Part shown: one piece after another, positions 36,805 through 44,946 of the stretch
Layout of the letters: each line of letters opens with the position of its first letter
Numbering within the stretch: the stretch's first letter is position 1
From: Bacteroidia bacterium
GTDB taxonomy: Bacteria > Bacteroidota > Bacteroidia > 2-12-FULL-35-15
Length of the DNA stretch: 64,000 bases
Assembly: GCA_030654175.1 (NCBI GenBank)
Contig: JAURXZ010000024.1
Coordinates: forward strand, 1-64,000
Direction of reading: 5' to 3'
Translations under genes and position numbers: made by a program
The notes under the pieces: model-generated
The model's input: only the letters and a program-made list of their open reading frames with translations
Told to the model about the DNA's origin: nothing
Database searches by the model: none

Positions 36805-38280
36805 ATGAGTAAAGAGTTAACAACCCGTGAAGGAAATTATTCTGAATGGTACAACGAATTGGTTGCAAAGGCTGATTTAGCAGAACATTCAGCAGTAAAA
36901 GGTTGTATGGTAATTAAGCCCTACGGTTATGCAATTTGGGAAAAAATGCAGGCCGCATTAGATAAAATGTTTAAAGATACCGGACATGTTAATGCCTATT
37001 TTCCATTATTTATTCCAAAATCATTTTTCAGTAAGGAAGCCAGCCACGTGCAAGGGTTTGCTAAAGAATGTGCTGTAGTTACTCATTATCGTTTGAAAAA
37101 TGCTGAAGATGGAAGTGGAATTGTAGTTGACGAAACCGCTAAGTTGGATGAAGAATTGATCATCAGACCAACCTCGGAAACCATTATCTGGAATACTTAC
37201 AGGGGTTGGATACAATCATACCGCGACCTGCCATTATTGATCAATCAATGGGCAAATGTTGTGCGTTGGGAGATGCGTACCCGTTTATTTTTACGTACTA
37301 CCGAATTTTTGTGGCAGGAAGGCCATACCGCCCATGCTACAGCCGCGGAAGCGGTGATCGAAACTGAAAAAATGCTTGATGTATATGCTGATTTTGCAGA
37401 ACAATGGATGGCGATACCTGTAATTAAAGGAATTAAAACAGCAAATGAACGTTTTGCAGGAGCAATTGAAACGTATTGTATTGAGGCCATGATGCAGGAT
37501 GGAAAAGCTTTACAGGCGGGCACATCACACTTTTTAGGTCAGAACTTCGCGAAAGCGTTTGATGTAAAATTTGCTAACAAAGAAGGCAAACAGGATTTTG
37601 TTTGGGCAACGTCATGGGGGGTTTCTACCCGCTTAATGGGTGCTTTGGTGATGTCGCACTCGGATGATAAAGGATTGGTGCTACCTCCAAAACTGGCTCC
37701 TTTCCAGGTAGTTATCGTGCCGATCTATAAAGGAGAGGAACAATTGGCCCAGATCAGTGAAGTGGTTTTGAAAATGAAAAAGGCAATGGAAGCCAAAGGG
37801 ATCAGCGTTAAGTATGACGACAGAGATACGCAGCGTCCGGGTTGGAAATTTGCTGAATATGAATTAAAAGGTGTGCCGGTGCGAATTGCCATTGGAGCAC
37901 GTGACCTTGAAAATGGAACGGTTGAAGTTGCCCGCAGAGATACTTTGGAAAAAGAAACACTTCAACAGGCGGATATCGAAACCAAAATAGCACATTTACT
38001 TGAACAAATACAGGACAATCTGTATCAAAAGGCAAGAACAATGCGTGAGGCAAAAACCTATAAGGCAGATACTTACGAGGAATTTAAGCGTATTTTAGAG
38101 GAAACACCGGGATTTGTGATGGCTCATTGGGATGGAACGCCTGAATCGGAGCAAAAAATCAAAGAAGAAACAAAAGCTACTATTCGTTGTATCCCTTTAA
38201 ATAATAAACAAGAAGCGGGTATATGCATCTATTCGGGGAAACCATCAACACAGCGGGTGGTGTTTGCTAAAGCGTATTAA
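36805..38280 (+). CDS. proS: Proline--tRNA ligase (archaeal/eukaryal-like type)
   Basis: 491 residues, the shorter ProRS type 3 without the bacterial INS editing insert, and with a C-terminal zinc-binding-like extension. Class II motifs are visible: motif 1 region [11 protein letters not shown], motif 2 [25 protein letters not shown], motif 3 [17 protein letters not shown]. The anticodon-binding domain is [11 protein letters not shown]...[37 protein letters not shown]. It charges tRNA-Pro in the cytoplasm. The form is typical of Bacteroidota. Confidence 0.97.
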   Translation: MSKELTTREGNYSEWYNELVAKADLAEHSAVKGCMVIKPYGYAIWEKMQAALDKMFKDTGHVNAYFPLFIPKSFFSKEASHVQGFAKECAVVTHYRLKNAEDGSGIVVDETAKLDEELIIRPTSETIIWNTYRGWIQSYRDLPLLINQWANVVRWEMRTRLFLRTTEFLWQEGHTAHATAAEAVIETEKMLDVYADFAEQWMAIPVIKGIKTANERFAGAIETYCIEAMMQDGKALQAGTSHFLGQNFAKAFDVKFANKEGKQDFVWATSWGVSTRLMGALVMSHSDDKGLVLPPKLAPFQVVIVPIYKGEEQLAQISEVVLKMKKAMEAKGISVKYDDRDTQRPGWKFAEYELKGVPVRIAIGARDLENGTVEVARRDTLEKETLQQADIETKIAHLLEQIQDNLYQKARTMREAKTYKADTYEEFKRILEETPGFVMAHWDGTPESEQKIKEETKATIRCIPLNNKQEAGICIYSGKPSTQRVVFAKAY

Positions 38281-38292
38281 AGAAGGGGAGTT

Positions 38293-38426
38293 TGAAAGTT
38301 GGAAAGTTGGAAAGTTCAAAGTTAGAAAGGTGGAGAGTTAGAAAGTTGGAAAGTTCAAAGTTAGAAAGTTGGAGAGGTGGAGAGGTGGAGAGGTGGAGAG
38401 GTGGAGAGGTGGAGAGGTGGAGAGTT
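38293..38426. repeat. 8-bp-period tandem array (GGAGAGGT, GAAAGTTG variants)
   Basis: From 38371 to 38418 there are six perfect copies of GGAGAGGT plus a variant seventh (to 38426). Upstream from 38293 the same 8-bp rhythm continues with GAAAGTTG-type units. It lies between proS and the 38536 gene. Confidence 0.92.
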
Positions 38427-38535
38427 TAGAGTTTAAAGGCAGCGTTGGGGGTAAATTATGAAAATCACTAAATTAGTTCTCTAAATCAGCAAACCACTGA
38501 TTCTCCAACTGTTAAAATCATTAAAATTAAAAAAC

Positions 38536-39228
38536 ATGGAAAAACTAACGCCATTCGAGCTGATCTTAAAAACGCTGAAGGAGAAATCCAGCATGAAACA
38601 GGATGTGTATGCCAATACACTTCAATCTTTCAAGATACTGAAAGCAAGTGCTAAACAAATAGCAGCGGATTTTAAAGGTGAGGTTGCCAGCATTGATAAA
38701 CGAATTGCTATTGAATACAGGGAGAAGGGCGAATTCGAATTTGGATTGAGGGTGGCAGGAGATCTTCTTATTTTCTCGATGCACACTAATATCTTTGAAT
38801 TTGACAAATCTCATCAGATATGGCGCAATTCTTATGTGAAGGAAGATCACAGCCGGTCGTTTTGCGGAATAATTAATATTTATAACTTTTTGAATGATTC
38901 CTTCACCTATAACCGGATAAATGATGTTGGCTATGTAATAGGACGGATCTTTGTAAATAAAGAAAACCACTATTTTATTGAAGGTAAACGCCAATTAGGC
39001 TTTTTGTATAACGACTTTGTACATGCTGTAATTGATGAAAAAGCCATTAAATCTGTACTGGAATCAACTATTTTGTATTGTTTGAATTTCGATTTGTTCA
39101 CTCCACCGTTTGATTCTGTTAAAGAAGTTTCAGTATCCGACATGCAGGCCGCCAGTGAGAGCATGCAAATAAAAACCGGGAAACGCTTGGGCTTTCGTTT
39201 TCAGGTGGATAGCGATGAAGTAGATTGA
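38536..39228 (+). CDS. Conserved protein of unknown function
   Basis: 230 residues, cytoplasmic by composition. The N-terminus is helical (FELILKTLKEKSSMKQDVYANTLQSFKILKASAKQIAADF), followed by mixed alpha/beta with RIAIEYREKGEFEFGLRVAGDLLIFSMHTNIFEF and GYVIGRIFVNKENHYFIEGKRQLGFLYNDF. It reads like a conserved Bacteroidota family rather than a spurious frame (good codon structure, no low complexity). No catalytic pattern is clear. Its own mRNA likely ends before the tRNA promoter 40 bp downstream. Confidence 0.85.
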   Translation: MEKLTPFELILKTLKEKSSMKQDVYANTLQSFKILKASAKQIAADFKGEVASIDKRIAIEYREKGEFEFGLRVAGDLLIFSMHTNIFEFDKSHQIWRNSYVKEDHSRSFCGIINIYNFLNDSFTYNRINDVGYVIGRIFVNKENHYFIEGKRQLGFLYNDFVHAVIDEKAIKSVLESTILYCLNFDLFTPPFDSVKEVSVSDMQAASESMQIKTGKRLGFRFQVDSDEVD

Positions 39229-39264
39229 TTTTTCAACTATTTTAAGAATATGTTTAAAAATAAT

Positions 39265-39294
39265 TTGTAGAAATAATTATTTCACGTACATTTG
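39265..39294 (+). promoter_or_regulatory. tRNA-Glu promoter
   Basis: TTG (39265-39267), 19-bp spacer, TACATTTG (39287-39294), 16 bp before the tRNA. A close match to the phylum consensus. Confidence 0.85.
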
Positions 39295-39310
39295 CACTCC
39301 CAAAATAAAG

Positions 39311-39382
39311 GGCCCGTTCGTCTAGGGGTTAGGACGCCAGGTTTTCATCCTGGTAAGAGGGGTTCGATTCCCCTACGGGCTA
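39311..39382 (+). tRNA. tRNA-Glu (UUC anticodon)
   Basis: 72-nt cloverleaf: acceptor arms GGCCCGT / ACGGGCT (first pair G-U), anticodon stem CCAGG/CCTGG around loop TTTTCAT with anticodon TTC, and T arm GAGGGGTTCGATTCCCCT. CCA is not encoded. The D arm TCGTCTAGGGGTTAGGAC is typical of tRNA-Glu. Confidence 0.97.
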
Positions 39383-39392
39383 CTAAAGACAT

Positions 39393-39430
39393 AAAAAACC
39401 CTTGCAATCAATAGATTGCAAGGGTTTTTT
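39393..39430 (+). terminator. Terminator of tRNA-Glu
   Basis: A perfect 17-bp inverted repeat (39393-39409 / 39414-39430) with a 4-nt loop and a terminal run of T. Confidence 0.95.
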
Positions 39431-39668
39431 GTTGTTCTGGTGCAGAATATTGTGCAAAATTTAGAAAGACTCGCTACTAAAATGGAATTTGAGCCATTAG
39501 TTTCGACCGCCTTTTTAATTTTTAATGGCTCTCTTACACAAACTGAAATATAAATCTAGCTTTATTGTCTTACGAACTGCTGTTAATCGGGCTTCTGTGT
39601 AACCGAATCGCACACCAATGAAATTTCTGAGAGAAAAAATATGCTTATCTTGCAAAAAAAAGAAACAA

Positions 39669-40382
39669 ATGACTGAAAAGGAACTAATAAAGAGCATTGT
39701 AAATTATTTCGAGAAAAATATTTTTGAAAAGCATATTAATGCATCGCTTAAGACTCATTCCAAATTAAAATCATACAATATCAACCCTATTGTTGTTAAA
39801 TATTTATCAAAAGTATTAGATGGTAAATACAGTCCGGAAGGAATTGCTAAAGCCTTATTCTATCCCAGAGTTCTAGGGACTTCTATTAACACCTCCTTTG
39901 GAACTCAAATTCAAAAGATGTTTGTTGAGCTTCAAATTGCTAAAGGCTCTCTGATTAAGGGAATGGATATTGAATTTTTTGATAAAATTGAAAAAAGAGA
40001 AAAATGGTGTCAATTGAAATCTGGCCCCAACACTATAAATTCAGAAGATGTTAAACCATTAATTAGAAAGTTTACCGATACTATTCAGTTAGCTAGGACA
40101 AATAGTGCTTTAAAAGGAATTCGTAATACCGATTTTGTTGTTGGTGTATTATATGGAGAAGTGACTGAATTGAGTATGCACTACAAAACAATTGACAAAA
40201 CACACCCTGTTCTTATCGGTAGAGATTTCTGGCATAGAATAACGGGGTTTCCAAATTTCTACGACAAGTTAGTAGTTGCCCTGCATGTGTGTATTTCCAA
40301 TTTAGATACTAAAGACTTTATTAATAAAGGGTGCGAGGATTTAGCGTCAGAGATTCGAAACTCCCCATTATTTAAATTTTAA
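39669..40382 (+). CDS. Putative type II restriction endonuclease, PD-(D/E)XK fold
   Basis: 237 residues from the ATG at 39669. An in-frame ATG at 39618 would add 17 Cys/Lys-rich residues and is less likely. Convergent to, and overlapping by 15 bp, a DNA cytosine methyltransferase. A PD-(D/E)XK core is visible: E87 in FGTQIQKMFVEL, D100 in KGMDIEF and Q115-L-K117 in WCQLKSGPNTINS, that is D-x14-QxK. The segment KSGPNTINS resembles PmeII- and Eco47II-like enzymes, so one of those families is likely, but the recognition site cannot be read from sequence. Family assignment is by motif and context only. Confidence 0.8.
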   Translation: MTEKELIKSIVNYFEKNIFEKHINASLKTHSKLKSYNINPIVVKYLSKVLDGKYSPEGIAKALFYPRVLGTSINTSFGTQIQKMFVELQIAKGSLIKGMDIEFFDKIEKREKWCQLKSGPNTINSEDVKPLIRKFTDTIQLARTNSALKGIRNTDFVVGVLYGEVTELSMHYKTIDKTHPVLIGRDFWHRITGFPNFYDKLVVALHVCISNLDTKDFINKGCEDLASEIRNSPLFKF

Positions 40383-41612
40383 CTCCTTATAATATTGGTT
40401 CAAAAATTTCACAATAGAATGTCCAACTTCCATCCCTAAATTTACCGGGACAGCATTGCCAATTTGCTTGTATTGCTGGGCAACAGAACCTTCAAATTTC
40501 CACTCATCTGGAAAAGTTTGAATACGAGCATACTCACGAATTGTAAATGGACGCGTTTCTTCGGGATGACACCTTTCTGTTTGTTTTTGAGCAGGACTGC
40601 ATGTTAAAGTCAAGCAAGGTTCATCCCACCCAATTCTGCGTGCAATACCAGTTTTCCCACCACCAAGATAAAAACTTCCACCCATAAATTGTTTTTGAAT
40701 TTCCAAAGGCAAATCTCGCCAATAACCCTTTGGAGGAACTAAATCTAAAACTTTAATTTTACTGTTTGGGTACTTTGAACCTTCTGACTTTGGCACATTA
40801 CAATTAAACAATTCTCCTTTTTTTAATGCATCTTTTAAATTGTATATTTTTTTGTGTGGCTTTGGGTATTCATAATTTAATTTAATATCTTTTCTGATAC
40901 CGACCAAAATTATGCGCTCCCTCTTTTGAGGTACTCTAAAATTTATCGCTTTCAAAACTTGCACAGGAACTACATTATAACCGATTTCATCTAAAATAGA
41001 AATCATTCCCTGCAAGGTCTTTCCTTTTTCGTGACTCAACAAACCACGAACATTTTCCCCAATACAAATAGGCGGATTTACTTCTTTTACAACTCTTGCA
41101 AATTCATAAAAAAGAGTTCCTCTGGCATCAGCTAAGCCCAATTTTTTTCCTGCATAACTAAATGCTTGACAAGGAAAACCGCCAGTAACAACATCGACTT
41201 TGTTATGGTATTTTGTAAAATCAAATACTTTAATATCACCTTCCAAAACATTCCAATTTGGCCGATTTTTGCGCAAAGTTTGGCAAGCCCATTTATCAAT
41301 TTCGTTCAATGCAACACATTTCAAACCGGCTTTTTCCATTCCAATAGCCAAACCACCTGCTCCTGCAAACAATTCCAAAACGGAATATTCGTTTTCAGGT
41401 TCAACATAATTGGAAACTGTCTCTTTTATTTTTTGAGGCAAAAAATTAGCAAACAAAGTTTCTACTTCTTCTTTTTTATAAACTCTATAATTACTCATAG
41501 GTTCACGAACAGCGGACAGCTTGCCTTCTCTATCCCACCTTCTTAAAGTTTCTTTGCTTTTGCCTATTAATTCAGATGCTTCTGACAATGTTAAATATTT
41601 TTTCATAACCAT
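40368..41612 (-). CDS. DNA (cytosine-5-)-methyltransferase with N-terminal helix-turn-helix
   Basis: 414 residues. Residues 5-55 form an excisionase/MerR-type DNA-binding domain (YLTLSEASELIGKSKETLRRWDREGKL, then NYRVYKKEEVETLF). The C5-methyltransferase follows: motif I FAGAGGL (82-88), motif IV GGFPCQAFS with the nucleophile C148, motif VI ENV (186-188), motif VIII QKRERIILVG, the target-recognition region (about 270-340) and motif X GNAVPVNLG. It protects host DNA from the convergent endonuclease. The HTH suggests that it binds its own promoter, as the N-terminal domains of M.EcoRII- and M.SsoII-type enzymes do. Repeated TAACC half-sites lie just upstream. Confidence 0.93.
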   Translation of the reverse strand: MVMKKYLTLSEASELIGKSKETLRRWDREGKLSAVREPMSNYRVYKKEEVETLFANFLPQKIKETVSNYVEPENEYSVLELFAGAGGLAIGMEKAGLKCVALNEIDKWACQTLRKNRPNWNVLEGDIKVFDFTKYHNKVDVVTGGFPCQAFSYAGKKLGLADARGTLFYEFARVVKEVNPPICIGENVRGLLSHEKGKTLQGMISILDEIGYNVVPVQVLKAINFRVPQKRERIILVGIRKDIKLNYEYPKPHKKIYNLKDALKKGELFNCNVPKSEGSKYPNSKIKVLDLVPPKGYWRDLPLEIQKQFMGGSFYLGGGKTGIARRIGWDEPCLTLTCSPAQKQTERCHPEETRPFTIREYARIQTFPDEWKFEGSVAQQYKQIGNAVPVNLGMEVGHSIVKFLNQYYKELKFK

Positions 41613-41667
41613 GTTGTTTAACCTTACACAATGGTTACAAATCTACAATTAAAAATGGAACAACCAA
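41606..41667 (-). promoter_or_regulatory. Methyltransferase promoter with candidate operator
   Basis: TTG (41667-41665), 19-bp spacer and TAGATTTG (41645-41638). Between the -7 box and the start codon are TAACCA (41606-41611), TAACC (41619-41623) and TGGTTA (41632-41637). The last two form an inverted pair abutting the -7 box, a likely site for the enzyme's own HTH domain. Confidence 0.55.
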
Positions 41668-41801
41668 AAAGAATAAACAATAAAGATACTTTTGTTCAGA
41701 AAAAATATTTTTTATAGTTTTTTATTGGGTAAGCAGCCTCTTTTCTTTAACTGCAGAACTCATAATGGTTATACATCGTGTTAAAAAACAGCTCAAATAA
41801 C

Positions 41802-41841
41802 AAAAGAAGCGAAACAATATGAATATTGTTTCGCTTCTTTT
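41802..41841. terminator. Palindromic terminator-like hairpin
   Basis: AAAAGAAGCGAAACAATAT (41802-41820) is mirrored perfectly at 41823-41841 with only GA between the arms. Flanking A and T runs make it bidirectional. The gene whose transcript it ends is unclear; the nearest upstream unit is the 42335 gene, 490 bp away. Confidence 0.7.
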
Positions 41842-42053
41842 TAAACATAAAAAAAACCTTTTTTGATTATTCCTATTCCACTGTGTCGTGCGTTTTTGAA
41901 AATGAAATTCCTTTAATCCCGCAATTAAACATTTTTATTGCGAAGTCATTGTTGCTTCGAATTGGCCTTTTACTTTCTTTTGCTTCTCCAAAAGATAGCG
42001 GCAAATACCTTGTAGGTATTTGAGCGAGGTTGTGTGACAGCAAGAAAAAGAGA

Positions 42054-42139
42054 CCACGAAAACCAAATCAATTTTTTCTTTCACGCAAAAAGCCCACTCA
42101 AAATGGGCTTGAAAAAATTGTAGTTCGCTCTTTTCGTGG
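42054..42139. repeat. Nested three-stage inverted repeat
   Basis: Arms: CCACGAAAA (42054-42062)/TTTTCGTGG (42131-42139); CAATTTTTTC (42069-42078)/GAAAAAATTG (42111-42120); AAGCCCA (42090-42096)/TGGGCTT (42104-42110). All three are perfect and co-linear, giving one long bulged hairpin. Confidence 0.85.
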
Positions 42140-42216
42140 ACACCTGCCGCACCTTTACGCTTAGAAACACAGGGCTTGAAATACTTTTGGAATTGGTTCC
42201 TTAGAATGGCAATTTT

Positions 42217-42322
42217 GCGTTAGGGATTGCCGCGCAAATCCTTCCCTTCCGTCAACTGGCGGAAGGGAAGATTGAAGCAAAAAGCCCGCCCCTTTCTTGT
42301 TTAAGAAAGGGGAACGCCCAAA
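42217..42322 (-). repeat. GGGCGTT two-hairpin dispersed element, copy B
   Basis: The minus strand reads TTTGGGCGTTCCCC ... CAATCCCTAACGC. Hairpin 1 is CCCCTTTCTT/AAGAAAGGGG. Hairpin 2 is CTTCCCTTCCG/CGGAAGGGAAG, unlike copies A and C in sequence but again fully paired. Confidence 0.92.
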
Positions 42323-42334
42323 TAGCTAAGATTA

Positions 42335-43531
42335 TTAATTACCTGCAGTTTTAACAAAAAAGCCATAAAGACGTCTTCCGCAGAACTCATTGATAGGGCG
42401 GTCTTTTGCAGGAAGGTATCCGGTTGCATTTCTATATGCCAAAAGAATAAATGGAGCAGTAGGCAATACTTTTGTAACGATCATATTATGTCCTATAATT
42501 GCAGGGCTTCCGCCATTTCCCAACTCAAGAATATCACCTTTTTTCAACACTTTGATTGTATTGTAAAACGTGGTCCATTGCGCTGAAGGAGCTGTAGCCA
42601 TAGGCACAAGAATATTTGCAAATTTTGGAGTAACGCGGTTATTACCATTTACACCTCCATACTGCCCTGAGTTATTGATAAACTGATAAAATGCATTTGC
42701 TCCTGCCCATGATGGGCTGCGCTTGTAGGTCACCATATTATTTCCGGATGCACCACTGGATTTATAAAACCAATTATTGGTTTGTTTCCAGCCTCCTTCA
42801 CGTAAACAACGGGAAGTGAAATTAGTGCAATCTCCACCTAAGTTTGTAAAGTCGTAATAACTGGTAACGTTTGTTATCATGTTCCAATGAGCTGTTGCAA
42901 AAGCTGCTGCGGCTGTACCGGAATAATTATAGGCGGCAACATCTTTATTAAATGAAGCAGGCATATCTTCGTCTGTTGAAATGATACCGGGATTATAGTT
43001 AGGATCAATTGTTTGTTCTTCATTAACAATTAACCAACCTTGTTCTTTTTCAGAAACAGTAAAAGTGTATAATTCATACCCTGCAGGAATAACTGCTTCA
43101 CCGGTAAACATATCCGTTGCATTAGTGGTATATGAATAAAACAATGCTACATTGAATTTAACCAGATCCCCTTCAACTTTCCAGGTGCTGTAATCGATAT
43201 CAGCCTTTACTTCAAAACCGGTATATACCAGCTCCCCTGTTGCTCTGATGGTTTTTTGATCTTTAATATCGTTAAGGCATTTTTCAGCCGCGGCTGTAGT
43301 TGAGAAAAAAGCGGATACTCTATTTGAAGTGTTTTGTGCCTCAATTGATCTTGTTTCAACTAAAAGCTGATGTTTATTTTCGAAAAAATTCTTAACCAAA
43401 ACATCCAATTCCTTATTTGCTGTAGGACAAGATGCGTTTGGGGTTAAAGAGGTTTCTTTTTTACAACCAAAGAACATTGATACTGAAACAAAGAGTGCAG
43501 TAACAATACTTAGTTTGATTTTTGAATCCAT
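42335..43531 (-). CDS. Amidase-domain lipoprotein
   Basis: 398 residues. Lipobox MFFGC gives lipidated Cys23. The N-terminal half (about 30-200) has no recognised domain. The C-terminal half starts YNYSGTAAAAFATAHWNMITNVTSYYDFTNLGGDCTNFTSRCLREGGW, the signature of the putative amidase domain (Amidase_6), with the Cys of GGDCTNF as likely nucleophile and a His in IGHNMIVTKV as partner. Likely a cell-wall or peptide amidase of the papain-like superfamily, anchored in the envelope. It is followed directly by repeat copy B on the same strand. Confidence 0.88.
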   Translation of the reverse strand: MDSKIKLSIVTALFVSVSMFFGCKKETSLTPNASCPTANKELDVLVKNFFENKHQLLVETRSIEAQNTSNRVSAFFSTTAAAEKCLNDIKDQKTIRATGELVYTGFEVKADIDYSTWKVEGDLVKFNVALFYSYTTNATDMFTGEAVIPAGYELYTFTVSEKEQGWLIVNEEQTIDPNYNPGIISTDEDMPASFNKDVAAYNYSGTAAAAFATAHWNMITNVTSYYDFTNLGGDCTNFTSRCLREGGWKQTNNWFYKSSGASGNNMVTYKRSPSWAGANAFYQFINNSGQYGGVNGNNRVTPKFANILVPMATAPSAQWTTFYNTIKVLKKGDILELGNGGSPAIIGHNMIVTKVLPTAPFILLAYRNATGYLPAKDRPINEFCGRRLYGFFVKTAGN

Positions 43532-44103
43532 TTTTAATTTTTTAATTTTTATTGCCTACTCATTGTGCAGCTTTTCGGCTTCCGCTGTGATGTTTAAAAT
43601 TAAAGTTGCTGAGTTTGATTATACGAAACGGAATAATGTAAACGTGTATTCACATTTGAATTTAGTGTATTGTCCGCTGGGTGTTGAAGAATTTTGTAGC
43701 TGAAATTGCTACCTTGAAGGAGTACAAGTACTTTAATCATTCTTAGCGGTTTTAGGAATAAATGATCAAATCATTCATTCTTTTAGGGTGTTCACTAAAT
43801 TTATTTGCATGGCAAAAGTAATACGGTTGTTTGCGAAAACCAAAACATTTTCATGGAATCCGTTGAATGGCAAAAGGATAACTGTATTTATGCAAAAAGA
43901 CAGATTTTTAGTCTTCTGATGGAGTATAATTCAGATAAAAATTTCAGTTGATAAATTTCCAACAGGACTTTTATAGCTAAAAGGCTGATTAACAACACTA
44001 TATTGTGTTGTTTAATACTATAATTAAAAGCAAAAGTTTCCTCAAAAATCCTTAAATCGGGTGATTTAAGTAATTTTTGTTCTTTATTGAAAAACACGGT
44101 TTT
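43532..44103. other. Gene-free gap
   Basis: 572 bp. It holds an 8-bp hairpin AACAACAC/GTGTTGTT (43991-44012) without a clear T run, and GAATAAATGAT/ATCATTCATTC (43755-43779). No frame here has gene-like composition. Confidence 0.6.
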
Positions 44104-44364
44104 TCATTCATACCAAAGAAAAATCTCTCCTCCAATGGCATCAACAAGGCCCTGATCAGCTGACTTTTCCAGTTTCCACCCATCAGCGGTTGAATGGATA
44201 AACCCAAAAGATTCTCCATTGAGAATAATTTCCAGATCATAGCATACTTCTTCCCTGCAACTTGAAGGAATAGGAATAGCTTCGCCTTTATATCTTATTC
44301 CCAGATAAATTATATCGATGGGAACGTGCTCTGTTTTGTATGAAACCTTTTCTTGAAAACTCAT
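44104..44364 (-). CDS. Small hypothetical protein
   Basis: 86 residues, soluble: MSFQEKVSYKTEHVPIDIIYLGIRYKGEAIPIPSSCREEVCYDLEIILNG, then FGFIHSTADGWKLEKSADQGLVDAIGGEIFLWYE. The composition is protein-like with alternating beta-type strands, and the last third resembles a small beta-rich domain. No family was recognised. It is 74 bp downstream of the 44439 membrane protein on the same strand and may be cotranscribed. Real but unassigned. Confidence 0.7.
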   Translation of the reverse strand: MSFQEKVSYKTEHVPIDIIYLGIRYKGEAIPIPSSCREEVCYDLEIILNGESFGFIHSTADGWKLEKSADQGLVDAIGGEIFLWYE

Positions 44365-44438
44365 GATGAAAATTTATTTAGTTAATACTATAACATTTGA
44401 ATTTCGTTTTTTCGGTTTTCGTTGAAGAAAAAACACCC

Positions 44439-44822
44439 TCATTTATAATTTTGCATTATTTCATAAATATCAGGAAAGGACCGATATGCACGAATGCACA
44501 CTATAATTAACATTATACTTATTGCAATTGTTCCAAAAGATTTCAGAAAAGGATAGATCATTGCACAGAATACTAACATTGAAACAGCAACAATAATAGA
44601 AATGATAGCGCCACACTGTATTTTATTCAAAACCATCAGATAACAAACGAAAAGGATCAGTCCTGAAAAAATGAGCAAGTGCCCTACCATTAAAAGGCGC
44701 AGTAATTCACGGTCGTAATCTCCTTTGTGATTTCTTATAACGGCAATGCTATGAAGTACTCCATTTATGAAATACCAAATGGAAGCTATTAAAACCCAAT
44801 GTATGGAAAGTATAATATTCAT
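44439..44822 (-). CDS. Four-helix membrane protein of unknown function
   Basis: 127 residues from the ATG at 44822 (MNIILSIHWVLIASIWYFING); an upstream in-frame Met at 44843 gives 134. Four hydrophobic helices at about 2-24, 42-64, 68-90 and 96-118 with a charged loop (RNHKGDYDRELLR) after the first. No motif of a known transporter or enzyme. It has the size and topology of small DUF-type inner-membrane proteins. Function unknown. Confidence 0.7.
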   Translation of the reverse strand: MNIILSIHWVLIASIWYFINGVLHSIAVIRNHKGDYDRELLRLLMVGHLLIFSGLILFVCYLMVLNKIQCGAIISIIVAVSMLVFCAMIYPFLKSFGTIAISIMLIIVCIRAYRSFPDIYEIMQNYK

Positions 44823-44946
44823 AGGATCATCTGTATGATGCAAAACTATTTAGAGAATTGAATAAAAAGGATGTGCTCAATCAATTAACATTGTGATTTA
44901 TGGCATTACTCTGGACCTTGGAAAGCATATTGGCCGGGCAATTGAA

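Larger units (their letters stand above)
41613..42334. other. Long gene-free region with hairpins and repeat copy B
   Basis: 722 bp with no convincing gene. It holds the methyltransferase promoter, a perfect palindromic hairpin (41802-41841), a nested hairpin (42054-42139) and GGGCGTT element copy B (42217-42322). The short frame at 41826-42023 is not gene-like. Confidence 0.75.

Noticed and set aside
38281-38430. Possible CRISPR array in the periodic region after proS
   Set aside because: The period is 8 bp with no unique spacers, and there are no cas genes in the window. It is a simple tandem repeat.
41826-42023. 65-codon plus-strand frame in the gap after the methyltransferase
   Set aside because: Begins inside a perfect palindromic hairpin and has no recognisable motif or promoter.
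39383-42335. Intact genomic island or phage at tRNA-Glu
   Set aside because: No integrase, no duplicated tRNA 3' end and no phage genes were seen between here and 42.3 kb. Kept only as a low-interest possibility.
43888-44240. Two short minus-strand frames (43888-44097 and 44052-44240)
   Set aside because: One overlaps the 44104 gene out of frame and the other has no start context; both look like chance frames in AT-rich DNA.
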